Positions 26,931 through 36,004 of a stretch of 64,000 bases of DNA are shown here, piece by piece. The stretch spans positions 1 to 64,000 of the forward strand of contig JBAWZA010000012.1 in assembly GCA_037143335.1 (NCBI GenBank), read 5' to 3'. A program made the position numbers and the translations under genes. Origin of the DNA: PALSA-1296 sp037143335. GTDB taxonomy: Bacteria; Bacteroidota; Ignavibacteria; Palsa-1295. Within the stretch, counting starts at the first letter, position 1, and the number at the start of each line of letters is the position of its first letter. The notes beneath the pieces were generated by a model. The model saw nothing but the letters and a program-made list of their open reading frames with translations. It ran no database searches and was not told the DNA's origin.

Positions 26931-28238
26931 TTACTGCGGAAGTAGTGGCTTCGCCGGAGAGATGGTCGGATTGGTGTATGGTGCTTTCTGCGGTTTCTTC
27001 TTTTTCGGAGCTACCTTGTGTGTCGCTTTTATTGGAATCGGCTTTGCGACTTTTTTCTTCCCCATATGTGGATGCGCCTTCGGTTTCTCGGATGGGGCGA
27101 CACTTATCTTCCCTCGTTCAAGAATAGCGTTACGCACAACCATACTTGATCCTGCGATTGTCGGTACGTTTGTCACGGGCTTCCCATCCAAGGTCATCCT
27201 GACTGATTTAAGATTTCCTAAGAATAGAAAATATTTGTCTTTTGCCGAAAATGTTTTCGTCTCGCCTTTTGCAAGCTTACCTCGAAAGCCCTTGCCAACG
27301 TCGGGTGAGACCGATACCCAAACAGAATCATTTGCGGTAATCGTAAAGATGAGTGAATCTGAAGAAGTTGGTACAATCGCAGCAGTCAGGACAGAATCTT
27401 TTTTAGGCTGTATGATGGGCTTAGGCTTTGCTGCTTCAGTTTTTATAACTTGCTTTGGCTCAGGCTCGGCGATGGATTGCGGAGCATTTGATTTTTTTGT
27501 AAATATAGAATACCCGACAATTGAGGCGATAACAACTAATAAGCCTACAATTGTCTTTGTAGCTCGCGAAAGACCTGGGTGGTCATCGGAGTCATCATTA
27601 TCTTTGATGTAGTCATCGCTGTAGGTATCGGTATTCGGCGTCTCAGTAATTGCAACTCTGCGGGAACGTCTGCTCTCTCTTGGAACAGTAGCTTCGGTCT
27701 CCTCTTCGATAGTTGAAGGCTCTTCGGGTGTAGACGGGGCGACAGTTTTGCGTCTAACTTGAATCCTCGTTTCATCCGAGACAGGATCGCGCTTGCCGAG
27801 TCGTTCATTCCGAACTTCATTTGCTTCTTGCCAGAGATCGCGTGAGGTTATTTCTTCGACAGCGTCTTTTACACCTTCTTCAACAATTTTGAACGCCGAC
27901 TCCGTAGTCCGTACTGCCGACTGAGTCACTTTTTTCGCAACATCCGGAACAGCTGAAACTGCTGAGGAGATTAAGCCTTCACGTTCAGGCACAGGGATTT
28001 CGGGAGAGAGCGAGTCGAGTTTGAGTCCGAGAAATTTTACGTACTCACTAATAAATGCCTTTCGGTAAGGGTCAGGTGGAAGCGGACGAAGATCTCCGGC
28101 CTCCATGCTTTCAATAAAATGAGGATTGAGCCGGAGTTTGGCGGCAACATCGGCAACGCTCAAACTACGGGCTTCGCGAGCCTCACGTAGTTTTCGCCCC
28201 GCTTCCGGCGTAAGAATTTCAGCTATAGTTCGAGCCAC
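26931..28238 (-). CDS. rodZ: RodZ-like helix-turn-helix membrane protein
   Basis: 435 residues from a GTG start. The first ~75 residues are an HTH_25 domain (LREAREARSLSVADVAAKL, ending YVKFLGL), then a long, acidic and low-complexity linker, one membrane segment at ~229-246 (IVGLLVVIASIVGYSIF), and a periplasmic domain of DUF4115 type (VWVSVSPDVGKGFRGKLAKG). The tail is Lys/Pro-rich. This is the layout of RodZ, which links MreB to the cell-wall synthesis machinery and sets rod shape. No mreB or other elongasome genes are in the window. The HTH in RodZ binds MreB, not DNA. Confidence 0.82.
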   Translation of the reverse strand: MARTIAEILTPEAGRKLREAREARSLSVADVAAKLRLNPHFIESMEAGDLRPLPPDPYRKAFISEYVKFLGLKLDSLSPEIPVPEREGLISSAVSAVPDVAKKVTQSAVRTTESAFKIVEEGVKDAVEEITSRDLWQEANEVRNERLGKRDPVSDETRIQVRRKTVAPSTPEEPSTIEEETEATVPRESRRSRRVAITETPNTDTYSDDYIKDNDDSDDHPGLSRATKTIVGLLVVIASIVGYSIFTKKSNAPQSIAEPEPKQVIKTEAAKPKPIIQPKKDSVLTAAIVPTSSDSLIFTITANDSVWVSVSPDVGKGFRGKLAKGETKTFSAKDKYFLFLGNLKSVRMTLDGKPVTNVPTIAGSSMVVRNAILERGKISVAPSEKPKAHPHMGKKKVAKPIPIKATHKVAPKKKKPQKAPYTNPTISPAKPLLPQ

Positions 28239-28335
28239 TCCGAATCAATGATAATCAGATAAGTGGGGGCACTACTGCAACGTAATTAAGGTGCAAGTTG
28301 GTTCGGAGCGTTCTCAATTGAAAGCAGAAAGCTGA

Positions 28336-29685
28336 CTATGACCCGAGGCCCTGAGGCATATTCGCCATCATGTCTCGCATCTGCTTCGAGATTTTCCCTT
28401 TCGAGAGCTTCTTCATCATCTTCTGCATCTCCGTGAATTGCTTGATCAAACGGTTGATCTCAACAACAGTTGTTCCCGAACCCCTGGCAATTCGCTCGCG
28501 ACGAGAAGCATTCAAGATCTGCGGAAAAGTACGCTCTTCAACAGTCATCGAAGTAATCATGGACTCGATTCGCGTGAATGACTTATCATCAATGTTTGCA
28601 TCTTTTAATGCCGCAGCATTCACTCCTGGAATATATCCGATAAGATCTTTGAGTGAGCCCATTTTCTTGATCTGTTGTAGTTGCTCCCGGAAGTCATCGA
28701 GAGTGAATTCATTCTTCCGAAGTTTTTCCTCGACCTTCTTCGCATCCTCATCAGAAATTTGTGCCTGAGCTTTTTCAACAAGTGTGACAATGTCACCCAT
28801 GCCGAGAATACGAGATGCCATTCTATCAGGATAAAATGCTTCAAGTGCTTCGAGCTTCTCGCCTGTCGAGATAAATTTGATGGGCTCCTCGACGACTGAG
28901 CGAATAGAGAGTGCTGCACCACCTCGGGCATCACCATCCATCTTTGTCATCACGACGCCATCGAATTTCAACCGGTCGTGGAAAGCCTTTGCAGTATTGA
29001 CTGCATCTTGCCCCGTCATGGCATCGCAGACGAAAAGAATTTCGTTCGGCTTGACCGATGCCTTGATGTCCGCGACCTCTTTCATCATCACCTCATCAAT
29101 AGAGAGGCGACCAGCGGTATCAATGATTACGACATCGAAGCCTTTTGATTTGGCATCATAAATTCCGCGCTCGGCAATCGTTACGGCATTCTTTTCGCCA
29201 GCAATGGTAAAAACAGGAACATCAATTTGAGAGCCAAGTAATTGAAGCTGTTCGATCGCAGCTGGTCGATAGATATCTGCCGCGATGAGATATGGACGTT
29301 TATTCCGATTCTTAAGTAAATTCGATAACTTCGCAGTAAATGTGGTTTTACCTGATCCCTGCAAACCGCAGACCATAATAATCGTTGGCGGTTCCGTAGA
29401 GAACTGGATGTCTTGGGCGGGTCCGCCCATCATCACGACAAGTTCATCGTAGAGAATCTTGATGAACTGCTGTTCAGGGTTGACAGATTTGAGGACGTCT
29501 GCTCCGACAGCTTTTGCCTGAACATCGTCAACAAATTTCTTTGCTACTTTGTAGTTAACGTCGGCATCAAGGAGGGCGCGGCGGACTTCACGGACGGCTT
29601 CGGTTACATTGGATTCGCTGAGGCGTGCCTGACCGCGAATCTTCTTATATAATCCCTCGAATTTGGAACTGAGATCTTCAAACAT
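28336..29685 (-). CDS. ffh: Signal recognition particle GTPase Ffh
   Basis: Start set at ATG 29685 (MFEDLSSKFEGLYKK); the frame stays open upstream only because it runs through the tRNA-Glu gene. About 449 residues. An N helical bundle, the G domain with Walker A GLQGSGKTTFTAKL, DTAGR and TKMDGDARGG motifs, and a methionine-rich M domain at the end (MQKMMKKLSKGKISKQMRDM) that binds 4.5S RNA and signal peptides. It delivers membrane proteins to the translocon. The start codon lies 7 nt after the 3' end of the tRNA, which is the most unusual thing here. Confidence 0.97.
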   Translation of the reverse strand: MFEDLSSKFEGLYKKIRGQARLSESNVTEAVREVRRALLDADVNYKVAKKFVDDVQAKAVGADVLKSVNPEQQFIKILYDELVVMMGGPAQDIQFSTEPPTIIMVCGLQGSGKTTFTAKLSNLLKNRNKRPYLIAADIYRPAAIEQLQLLGSQIDVPVFTIAGEKNAVTIAERGIYDAKSKGFDVVIIDTAGRLSIDEVMMKEVADIKASVKPNEILFVCDAMTGQDAVNTAKAFHDRLKFDGVVMTKMDGDARGGAALSIRSVVEEPIKFISTGEKLEALEAFYPDRMASRILGMGDIVTLVEKAQAQISDEDAKKVEEKLRKNEFTLDDFREQLQQIKKMGSLKDLIGYIPGVNAAALKDANIDDKSFTRIESMITSMTVEERTFPQILNASRRERIARGSGTTVVEINRLIKQFTEMQKMMKKLSKGKISKQMRDMMANMPQGLGS

Positions 29686-29692
29686 ATTAGTG

Positions 29693-29764
29693 TGACCCCT
29701 ACGGGATTCGAACCCGTGCAACCACCGTGAAAGGGTGGTGACCTAACCACTAGTCGAAGGGGCC
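29693..29764 (-). tRNA. tRNA-Glu (anticodon TTC)
   Basis: 72 nt on the minus strand. The acceptor stem GGCCCCT pairs with AGGGGTC (one G-U). The anticodon arm CCACC CTTTCAC GGTGG places TTC at the middle of a 7-nt loop, and the T arm CGGGTTCGAATCCCG is perfect. Discriminator base is A; CCA is not encoded. It lies between rdgB and ffh on the same strand. Confidence 0.95.
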
Positions 29765-29769
29765 AAATT

Positions 29770-29802
29770 CAATTAAAAATTCAAAATTAACAATTAAAAA
29801 TT
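29770..29802. repeat. AT-rich 12-nt direct repeat in front of tRNA-Glu
   Basis: CAATTAAAAATT occurs at 29770-29781 and 29791-29802, 21 nt apart, within an almost pure A/T tract directly upstream of the tRNA. It probably forms the upstream promoter DNA. Confidence 0.45.
29782..29789 (-). promoter_or_regulatory. Promoter box for tRNA-Glu and ffh
   Basis: On the minus strand TAATTTTG fits the Bacteroidetes TAnnTTTG box. Transcription would start about 10 nt before the tRNA 5' end. No clear -33 TTG is seen. Confidence 0.4.
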
Positions 29803-29855
29803 TTGAGCTTAAGTTGGCGGGAGTAAAACAGAAAATGGCTTAATCCGTTCCGCTT

Positions 29856-30428
29856 TTATGCTACCGAGGCAAGGAATGCAGCCATTGCGCGTGCGCGGTG
29901 ACTGATTTGGTTTTTTTGGCTTGAACTCATTTCTGCAAAGGTTAGTCCGTCTGATTCAATTGGTTCAAAGACAGGATCGTAGCCAAAGCCACTTGCTCCG
30001 CGGAATTCTTCAGTGATACTGCCTTCAACACTACCCATAAACGTTGACTCTGTACCTTTTTCATCGATGAACGCGATTACGGTGGAGAATCTCGCTTTTC
30101 TATTTGTCACTCCATCAAGTTCATTGAGCAATTTGTTGCAGTTGTCGTGGTAGGTTGCATTCTCACCTGCGTACCTTGCAGTGAAGACACCGGGCTGACC
30201 GCCGAGCGCTTCAACTTCTAAGCCTGTGTCATCGGAAAGCACTGCTCCACCCAAGACATGATGAACAGAACGAGCTTTAATCAGTGCATTCTCCCTAAGC
30301 GTCGCCCCTGTCTCAGGGATTTCAGGAAAATCATCGGGTAGGATATCTACTTCAAACGAATTTCCAACAATCGCGATGAGCTCATCGCGTTTATGAAGAT
30401 TATGCGTTGCTAAAGTGAGCTTCATCAA
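29856..30428 (-). CDS. rdgB: RdgB/HAM1-family dITP/XTP pyrophosphatase
   Basis: 190 residues, typical length. KLTLATHNLHKRDEL is the N-terminal substrate loop (family consensus ATxNxxKxxE), LSDDTGLEVEALGGQPGVFTARYAG is the catalytic block with the metal-binding Asp pair, and SGFGYDPVF and SSQKNQISHRARA are conserved near the end. It hydrolyses dITP, dXTP and similar abnormal purine nucleotides to monophosphates. It follows radA by 18 nt on the same strand. Start is one of two successive ATGs. Confidence 0.95.
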   Translation of the reverse strand: MMKLTLATHNLHKRDELIAIVGNSFEVDILPDDFPEIPETGATLRENALIKARSVHHVLGGAVLSDDTGLEVEALGGQPGVFTARYAGENATYHDNCNKLLNELDGVTNRKARFSTVIAFIDEKGTESTFMGSVEGSITEEFRGASGFGYDPVFEPIESDGLTFAEMSSSQKNQISHRARAMAAFLASVA

Positions 30429-30446
30429 GGTGAAAAACTTACGTAA

Positions 30447-31814
30447 TTACAATGAGAACTTGAGAACTTCCGATAGTGAATCAACACTATGAATTTTTGT
30501 GCCTTTTAATTTAGGGGCTGATTTCAAATTTGATTTAGGAATAACCACCGTCTCAAATCCAAGTTTCGCAGCTTCGGCAATCCGAAGTTCTGCTTGAGGC
30601 ACAGCACGAACTTCACCACCTAATCCAATCTCGCCAATGAAACAAGTTTTCGAGTCGAGCGGAATATCATTCAAACTCGAAAGGACTGCCATCGTAATAG
30701 CCAGATCGGCGGCTGGCTCGTCAACGGTGAGTCCACCTGCGATATTGATAAAAATATCTTTGTCACCAAGACGGACATTGAGTCTTCTTTCAACAACAGC
30801 CAACAACATTGCAATTCGACGATAATCATAACCCGTCGTTGTTCGCTGCGGATTATTATAATGAGTTGGTGCAACGAGTGCTTGCACTTCGAGCAATAGG
30901 GGACGAGTGCCTTCGAGTACACAGCACACTGCCGAACCAGATGAGCCATACTGGCGCTCCGATAGAAAAACTTCCGACGGATTCGGTACTTCGGCAAGCC
31001 CTTCCGATGTCATCGAAAATACGCCAATCTCATTCGTTGAGCCATACCGATTTTTTTGTGCACGCAAAATTCGATAGGCATGAGTTCTCTCGCCTTCAAA
31101 CTGAAGTACCGTATCAACGATATGCTCTAAAACTTTCGGTCCAGCGATGGCACCTTCCTTCGTTACGTGACCTACAATAAAGACTGGGATACCTGATGAT
31201 TTTGCAAATTGTAAAAGAAGAGCGGTACTTTCTCTGACCTGTCCAACACTACCTGGCGCAGATTCAAGTGCTGGGCGATACATCGTCTGGATAGAATCAA
31301 TAATAAGCACATCAGGTGAGCTATTCCGTGCTTCATCAATAATCAAATCAATGTTTGTCTCTCCAAGAAAATACACATCTTCATTTTTCATGAGGATTCG
31401 CTCGGCACGGGATTTGAGTTGCTTCGGAGATTCTTCGCCTGAGACGTATAGTGTTTTTGCCGTCAACATTCCGCGCACCATCTGCAACAGTAGTGTGGAT
31501 TTTCCAATGCCCGGATCACCTCCGATGAGTACGAGCGATCCGCGCATGATACCACCTCCGAGTACGCGGTCTAGTTCAGTGATTCCGGTGAAAATTCTAT
31601 CTTCAACTCCTGTCGTAATTTCAGATAAACGCAGAGGCTTTGTCGCACCGGTCCCAAAACTTCTTGCACCTTTGGCTTTAGAATTCTCGACTGACAAGGT
31701 AGTAGTTTCTTCAACAAATGTATTCCACGAATTACATTCCGAGCATTTTCCGACCCAACGTGGTGAAATATATCCGCAATTTGAACAGACAAACTGTGTC
31801 TTACTTTTAGACAT
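30447..31814 (-). CDS. radA: DNA repair protein RadA
   Basis: 455 residues. An N-terminal zinc finger has C10, C13, C24 and C27 (CSNCGYISPRWVGKCSEC). The RecA-like core has Walker A GDPGIGKST at 99-107, and the RadA signature KNRYGSTNEIGVF follows, where most relatives have KNRFGST. The C-terminal third is the LonP-like fold (AGGLTVDEPAADLAI and FIGEIGLGGEVRAV). It branch-migrates recombination intermediates. It is read after the large VWA protein gene, 29 nt downstream, but functions do not obviously relate. Confidence 0.95.
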   Translation of the reverse strand: MSKSKTQFVCSNCGYISPRWVGKCSECNSWNTFVEETTTLSVENSKAKGARSFGTGATKPLRLSEITTGVEDRIFTGITELDRVLGGGIMRGSLVLIGGDPGIGKSTLLLQMVRGMLTAKTLYVSGEESPKQLKSRAERILMKNEDVYFLGETNIDLIIDEARNSSPDVLIIDSIQTMYRPALESAPGSVGQVRESTALLLQFAKSSGIPVFIVGHVTKEGAIAGPKVLEHIVDTVLQFEGERTHAYRILRAQKNRYGSTNEIGVFSMTSEGLAEVPNPSEVFLSERQYGSSGSAVCCVLEGTRPLLLEVQALVAPTHYNNPQRTTTGYDYRRIAMLLAVVERRLNVRLGDKDIFINIAGGLTVDEPAADLAITMAVLSSLNDIPLDSKTCFIGEIGLGGEVRAVPQAELRIAEAAKLGFETVVIPKSNLKSAPKLKGTKIHSVDSLSEVLKFSL

Positions 31815-31843
31815 GACAAAGATTAATCAGATTGAGAGTCCGC

Positions 31844-34800
31844 TTAGTGAATCACTTGGATTGGCCGCGAAGTAATTGTATTCCCACCAATACGTAGAAA
31901 TAGTTGGTAACTACCAGACCGGAGAGTTGAAACATCAAGCGTTGATACAACAGACCCATCGCGGAGGACTACCGGTAAGCGTAATGTCACTTCGCCGAGA
32001 GTATTCACGAACGAAATTTCACCTTCTGCGCTCGCATGTGCGTCAATAACGATTCGGATAATATTCGTTGCAGGGTTCGGTGTCACAGAACGAATCCAAC
32101 TCGGGAGTTCACCCAGGAGGAATGATCGCAACGTCGGATTGGCGCATTGATTGCCAACGCTAATCAGACCTGCACTTGCACTGATGTCAGAATATTGACT
32201 TGCAAAAATTGAATCTACTCCTAAAATTGAGGTGTCATGCGCTGCGACGAAGCAATCGTAAGGAATCTTGAAAAACGTTGAGTCAAAAGAAAAGAGAGTA
32301 TTCAAATTTCGGTTATTTCGTGTGAGGAGGTAACGAATTTTTCCGACACTCTGCGGAATCTCTAGAATCGAATAATTTCCCAAAAGTGACGGAGCAGGGT
32401 GGAGGTTCACCATGTCGGCATCGTAGGTCATATCGAATGCGATGGAGTCAATGTTCACAGGTTTCGGAATCGCCGAAATCGCGACGGTGATATTCCCTGC
32501 AACTTGAGAGTGAATGACACGTGAAGTATCGATTTTTATCACGACGCTTGAGATCGCTCTGCCGATTCCAGTCACTGCGGCTAAATCCATTGTATCATTA
32601 CTCACTGTCCAAACAGATTTCCAATCACCTAATAATTGAGGTGTGAATGTGATGGAGAATGATTTCTGTTCGAACGGTAAAAATGCAAGTGGTGATTTTA
32701 GATCACTGGTAAATACTCCGTTATTTCCTGCTTGGGTAATTTTTGATATGACGATCGGCGCTTCGTTTGGATTTTTCAAAGTAAAATTCAGCATATTCAC
32801 TGAACCACCATAGACTGTTCCGAAGTCAACAATTGCGGGGTTGAACTGGAGGAGCGGCCGCGCGCTTGGGTCAATGGAAATCGTTGTCTCGCAAATATGA
32901 TCTGCGCTATCAACGGCTTTGATAATGACTGTCCCAAGTAGGAACGGATCAATGGTAGTAAAACTTTGCTGCGCATCATTGACAGAATTATAGACAACGG
33001 GACCGACGGTAAGATTTGTCGCACTTCCGATGATAGAGATTGATTTGATCCCGCGATCCCATGCCGCTAACTCAGTCGAATGAAAAATTCTGGTCTTCGC
33101 ATCAGGTACTTCAATCGAACAAACGGGTGAGAATGTATCTGGCGATGGATCATATTTCAGCGTATCATAACCTGTATTCCCAACCGAATCAACAGCTGAA
33201 ACTAACACACGAACTGGTTGTAATGAATCAACAATTTGCACGCTAATCGTTGCATGCTTTGGATTGACGAAATTCTTTGTTGGAGCAGTAGAATTCGAAG
33301 CACCGAATATTGTTAACTCTTTTATCCCAATATCTTTCGGTCGTTGTTCAGTAACGAGACCAGTGATAAATTTAATCGGTGATGCTACAGGGTCTTGCGT
33401 GATAATGGGAGGGAGGGAATCACCTGTAGCCGAATCAACACGAATGCAATACTTCCCTATATTTCCTGACGAATCAAATACTTGAATGCAACCATTCGTT
33501 GGCGATAGGAGAAGCGGGCGATGAACCCAGATTTGTCCTAAACGGCGGTTGATGACAGTGAAACTATCGAGCACAATGTTGAAAGCACCAGCGGACAAAC
33601 TTACCGATTTTAATCCCTTATCCCACGGACGAACTTCTGTTGCAAGGAAAATATATTTCCCCGCCAGTACTTGTTGAATCGCAATTTCAGGTGGGAGGGT
33701 GTCCGACTTCGGCGTGTAGTCAACGACTATTCTACTCTTGTTATTTGCTGAGTCCGATGAAATGTAGATTGCCTTCGCAGCCTGCATCGTATCATTAGCC
33801 ACCAAGCTATCGGCTACGTAATTCGGGAATTGTCGTATCTGCGATCTTTTGCTAAAATTAAATATTGCGGAATCCGTAAACAAGCGTATCCCTCTTGTAC
33901 ACGGATAGTTCTCAGTAGCGCTGACAAGCCTTGTAGTATATACCGACGGTACGGAAGTCATTAATGGTGCAGTTACATCAACGGTGCTTCTGCCGAGGTA
34001 GTATTGTTCATCGACTGTTCGCGAGACTCCCTTGTAATTCAAAGTGAGGTTTATGTCGTGGAGCTTCACCCACGGGCAAGGATTTGTCGAAGGATAACGT
34101 ATGAGACAATGCTCACCGAACGTCAGTTCAGAGAGCATCTGCATGGTTGGTACATGCAAACCCGAATCCTTGGCCGCCATATAGAGACCGCCTGTAACGT
34201 GAGCTAGCTTTGCGTTTAATGGTGAGCCGTCGGATCCAATCTCCATCACATAGAGTGTGATTCCCCAAGCCTTGAAAAGAGAATCAAAAAATGGTGTGTC
34301 AATGATTCCATCATCCGTGACCAAGACGATCGCTTTATGTTTGTATGGTTGTAGTTGCAGTAATCCTGCGCAATAGTTTACTGCATTATCTACATTCGTG
34401 AATCCCTTAAATTGCTGGTTGCGTAAATTAAATTGAAAGTCGTTTGAGTCAAGTGGAGTTTGGCCTTTGTAGAATCCACCTGTGCGCGCACCAGCTGGAT
34501 AGTAGTTGACTTGGTCGGTAAAAGACACAAGTGCATAGCGAGATTGTGCAGGGATTCCAGAAATAAATTTTGCGAAAGAGTTAAAGTATGAAGGGTAGAT
34601 ATTCCACGTGTCTCCAGCGCTTGCTAATACAGAAGTACTTGCATCGACGCAAAACACGACTGCCGCTTGACCGGACTCATCACAATCATTTATTTCGAAA
34701 TTTGTCACTGGAAAATTATCCTCAGTGATTTTGAGGTTATTTGGCGCTACACCAGGTTGAGGGAGTGAACCGTTAAAGGTCGCAGTCATCTTGAGGCGGA

Positions 34801-34927
34801 CGATGGGGAAGCTGTCAATCCTCGGGGTCGAAGTTACAAACCCAATCCGTTGAGCTTGTATGCAAACTGGGAGTACGAGCGTACTCCAGAGCAGTAAGAT
34901 GATTGCACGTCCTACAGTTTTATTCAC
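31844..34927 (-). CDS. Large T9SS-exported protein with von Willebrand A domain
   Basis: 1027 residues from a GTG start with signal peptide (AIILLLWSTLVLPVCIQAQ). Residues ~85-275 form a VWA domain with a complete metal-ion-dependent adhesion site: D95-A-S-T-S99, the threonine in GFTNVDNA, and the aspartate in VLVTDDGI. Then come several beta-sandwich segments with recurring DKGIKSISL-type sentences (AWDRGIKSISIIG, PWDKGLKSVSLSA, PKDIGIKELTIFG), a choice-of-anchor D domain (LQFNPAIVDFGTVYGGS) and a cohesin-like region near VVIKIDTSRVIHSQ. The last ~75 residues (SVTPNPATNIIRIVID) are a T9SS sorting domain. Likely a surface adhesin binding its ligand through Mg2+ or Mn2+. The ligand is unknown. 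Confidence 0.82.
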   Translation of the reverse strand: MNKTVGRAIILLLWSTLVLPVCIQAQRIGFVTSTPRIDSFPIVRLKMTATFNGSLPQPGVAPNNLKITEDNFPVTNFEINDCDESGQAAVVFCVDASTSVLASAGDTWNIYPSYFNSFAKFISGIPAQSRYALVSFTDQVNYYPAGARTGGFYKGQTPLDSNDFQFNLRNQQFKGFTNVDNAVNYCAGLLQLQPYKHKAIVLVTDDGIIDTPFFDSLFKAWGITLYVMEIGSDGSPLNAKLAHVTGGLYMAAKDSGLHVPTMQMLSELTFGEHCLIRYPSTNPCPWVKLHDINLTLNYKGVSRTVDEQYYLGRSTVDVTAPLMTSVPSVYTTRLVSATENYPCTRGIRLFTDSAIFNFSKRSQIRQFPNYVADSLVANDTMQAAKAIYISSDSANNKSRIVVDYTPKSDTLPPEIAIQQVLAGKYIFLATEVRPWDKGLKSVSLSAGAFNIVLDSFTVINRRLGQIWVHRPLLLSPTNGCIQVFDSSGNIGKYCIRVDSATGDSLPPIITQDPVASPIKFITGLVTEQRPKDIGIKELTIFGASNSTAPTKNFVNPKHATISVQIVDSLQPVRVLVSAVDSVGNTGYDTLKYDPSPDTFSPVCSIEVPDAKTRIFHSTELAAWDRGIKSISIIGSATNLTVGPVVYNSVNDAQQSFTTIDPFLLGTVIIKAVDSADHICETTISIDPSARPLLQFNPAIVDFGTVYGGSVNMLNFTLKNPNEAPIVISKITQAGNNGVFTSDLKSPLAFLPFEQKSFSITFTPQLLGDWKSVWTVSNDTMDLAAVTGIGRAISSVVIKIDTSRVIHSQVAGNITVAISAIPKPVNIDSIAFDMTYDADMVNLHPAPSLLGNYSILEIPQSVGKIRYLLTRNNRNLNTLFSFDSTFFKIPYDCFVAAHDTSILGVDSIFASQYSDISASAGLISVGNQCANPTLRSFLLGELPSWIRSVTPNPATNIIRIVIDAHASAEGEISFVNTLGEVTLRLPVVLRDGSVVSTLDVSTLRSGSYQLFLRIGGNTITSRPIQVIH

Positions 34928-35086
34928 TTCGCTTTATTTGTACTTGGTTCTGAATGTTTCATGTAAATATGCCTAATAATGAACGCATTTGAACGGGGAG
35001 AGATTCAGCAGATTTTGTCCTCGAGTTGGTCGGAACATTTTGTGAAGAGTCTGTGTCATAGATAGTGCTCTTATCAACAACTAACT

Positions 35087-36004
35087 TTGCCAAATATCCC
35101 CACATACATCGGATTCGATGGTGGCGGTTCGACAAGTCGCTTTCTTATCAAGCGCGATTCTCGTCGCGCGGAGGAAATAATCTACCGACGTGACCTCAAA
35201 TACACCGATATTGGGATAGACCAGTCTGCAAAAGGGTTTGCTGATTGCCTCAACCAGATATTAGAAGTCGAGATCAATTCAATTAGGTCAATTTGTGTGT
35301 CGTTATCGGGAGCAAGTGATGTACTTTCCAATAATCTTTTTGCCCAAGCTCTCCGAAGGGAGTTAGAATTACCCACCATGAAACTACACATCGAAAGCGA
35401 TTCTACGTTTACATTAAATACTGCCTATCCGACAACAGAATCTGGTATGCTCCTGATTGCCGGCACAGGAAGTGTCGTTATGGCGAAAACACGAGATGGT
35501 AAGCAAAGAAAAATTGGTGGTTTCGGCAGATTACTCGGTGACGAAGGTAGCGGGCATTGGATAGGTGTGCAAGCACTAAAACATTATCTTAGAGTAATTG
35601 AACAAACCGAAACGAAAGGAATACTCGCGCATAGAATAGAAAATATATTGAATGCTTCAGAAGCGTCAAGTCATCACGAGCTGAGAAAACTATTGCATGA
35701 TGATGTCCTTCACCCATCAGAATTCGCTCCGATTGTTTTCGACTCATTAACAGACGATGGGTATGCAAAAGAAATACTTTACGATGCTGGGAGATTCTTA
35801 ATGCGTGAGGTAGAGATGCTCTGGGAGCAAGTACAATCCGAGTGTGATCCTAAACTTGTGCTCTTCGGAGGCATTGCAACACAGGAATTTATCTCCACCT
35901 ACATTCGTGAAGATTGTGATGAACTTGGAATTGCATGTACTATTTTAGATGCCGAACTCCCGCTCAAACGCGCACTATCTGTTGCTGAGTCCCTCTCTGA
36001 TTAA
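35087..36004 (+). CDS. BadF/BadG-type sugar kinase (N-acetylglucosamine kinase-like)
   Basis: 305 residues from a TTG start. The actin-fold ATPase phosphate-1 motif is FDGGGSTSRF near the N-terminus, and LIAGTGSVVMA and GGFGRLLGDEGSGHWIG are the phosphate-2 and BadF/BcrA signature. Relatives phosphorylate GlcNAc or act as activators of dehydratases. The absence of CxxC cluster-binding cysteines argues for the kinase branch, perhaps in peptidoglycan or chitin sugar salvage. It stands alone: divergent from the VWA gene, and tail to tail with speA, with a 4-nt overlap of stop codons. No clear promoter box seen. Confidence 0.78.
   Translation: MPNIPTYIGFDGGGSTSRFLIKRDSRRAEEIIYRRDLKYTDIGIDQSAKGFADCLNQILEVEINSIRSICVSLSGASDVLSNNLFAQALRRELELPTMKLHIESDSTFTLNTAYPTTESGMLLIAGTGSVVMAKTRDGKQRKIGGFGRLLGDEGSGHWIGVQALKHYLRVIEQTETKGILAHRIENILNASEASSHHELRKLLHDDVLHPSEFAPIVFDSLTDDGYAKEILYDAGRFLMREVEMLWEQVQSECDPKLVLFGGIATQEFISTYIREDCDELGIACTILDAELPLKRALSVAESLSD

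Noticed and set aside
29686..29721. N-terminal extension of ffh by 12 codons
   Set aside because: It reads through the 3' part of tRNA-Glu; the normal Ffh start is at 29685.
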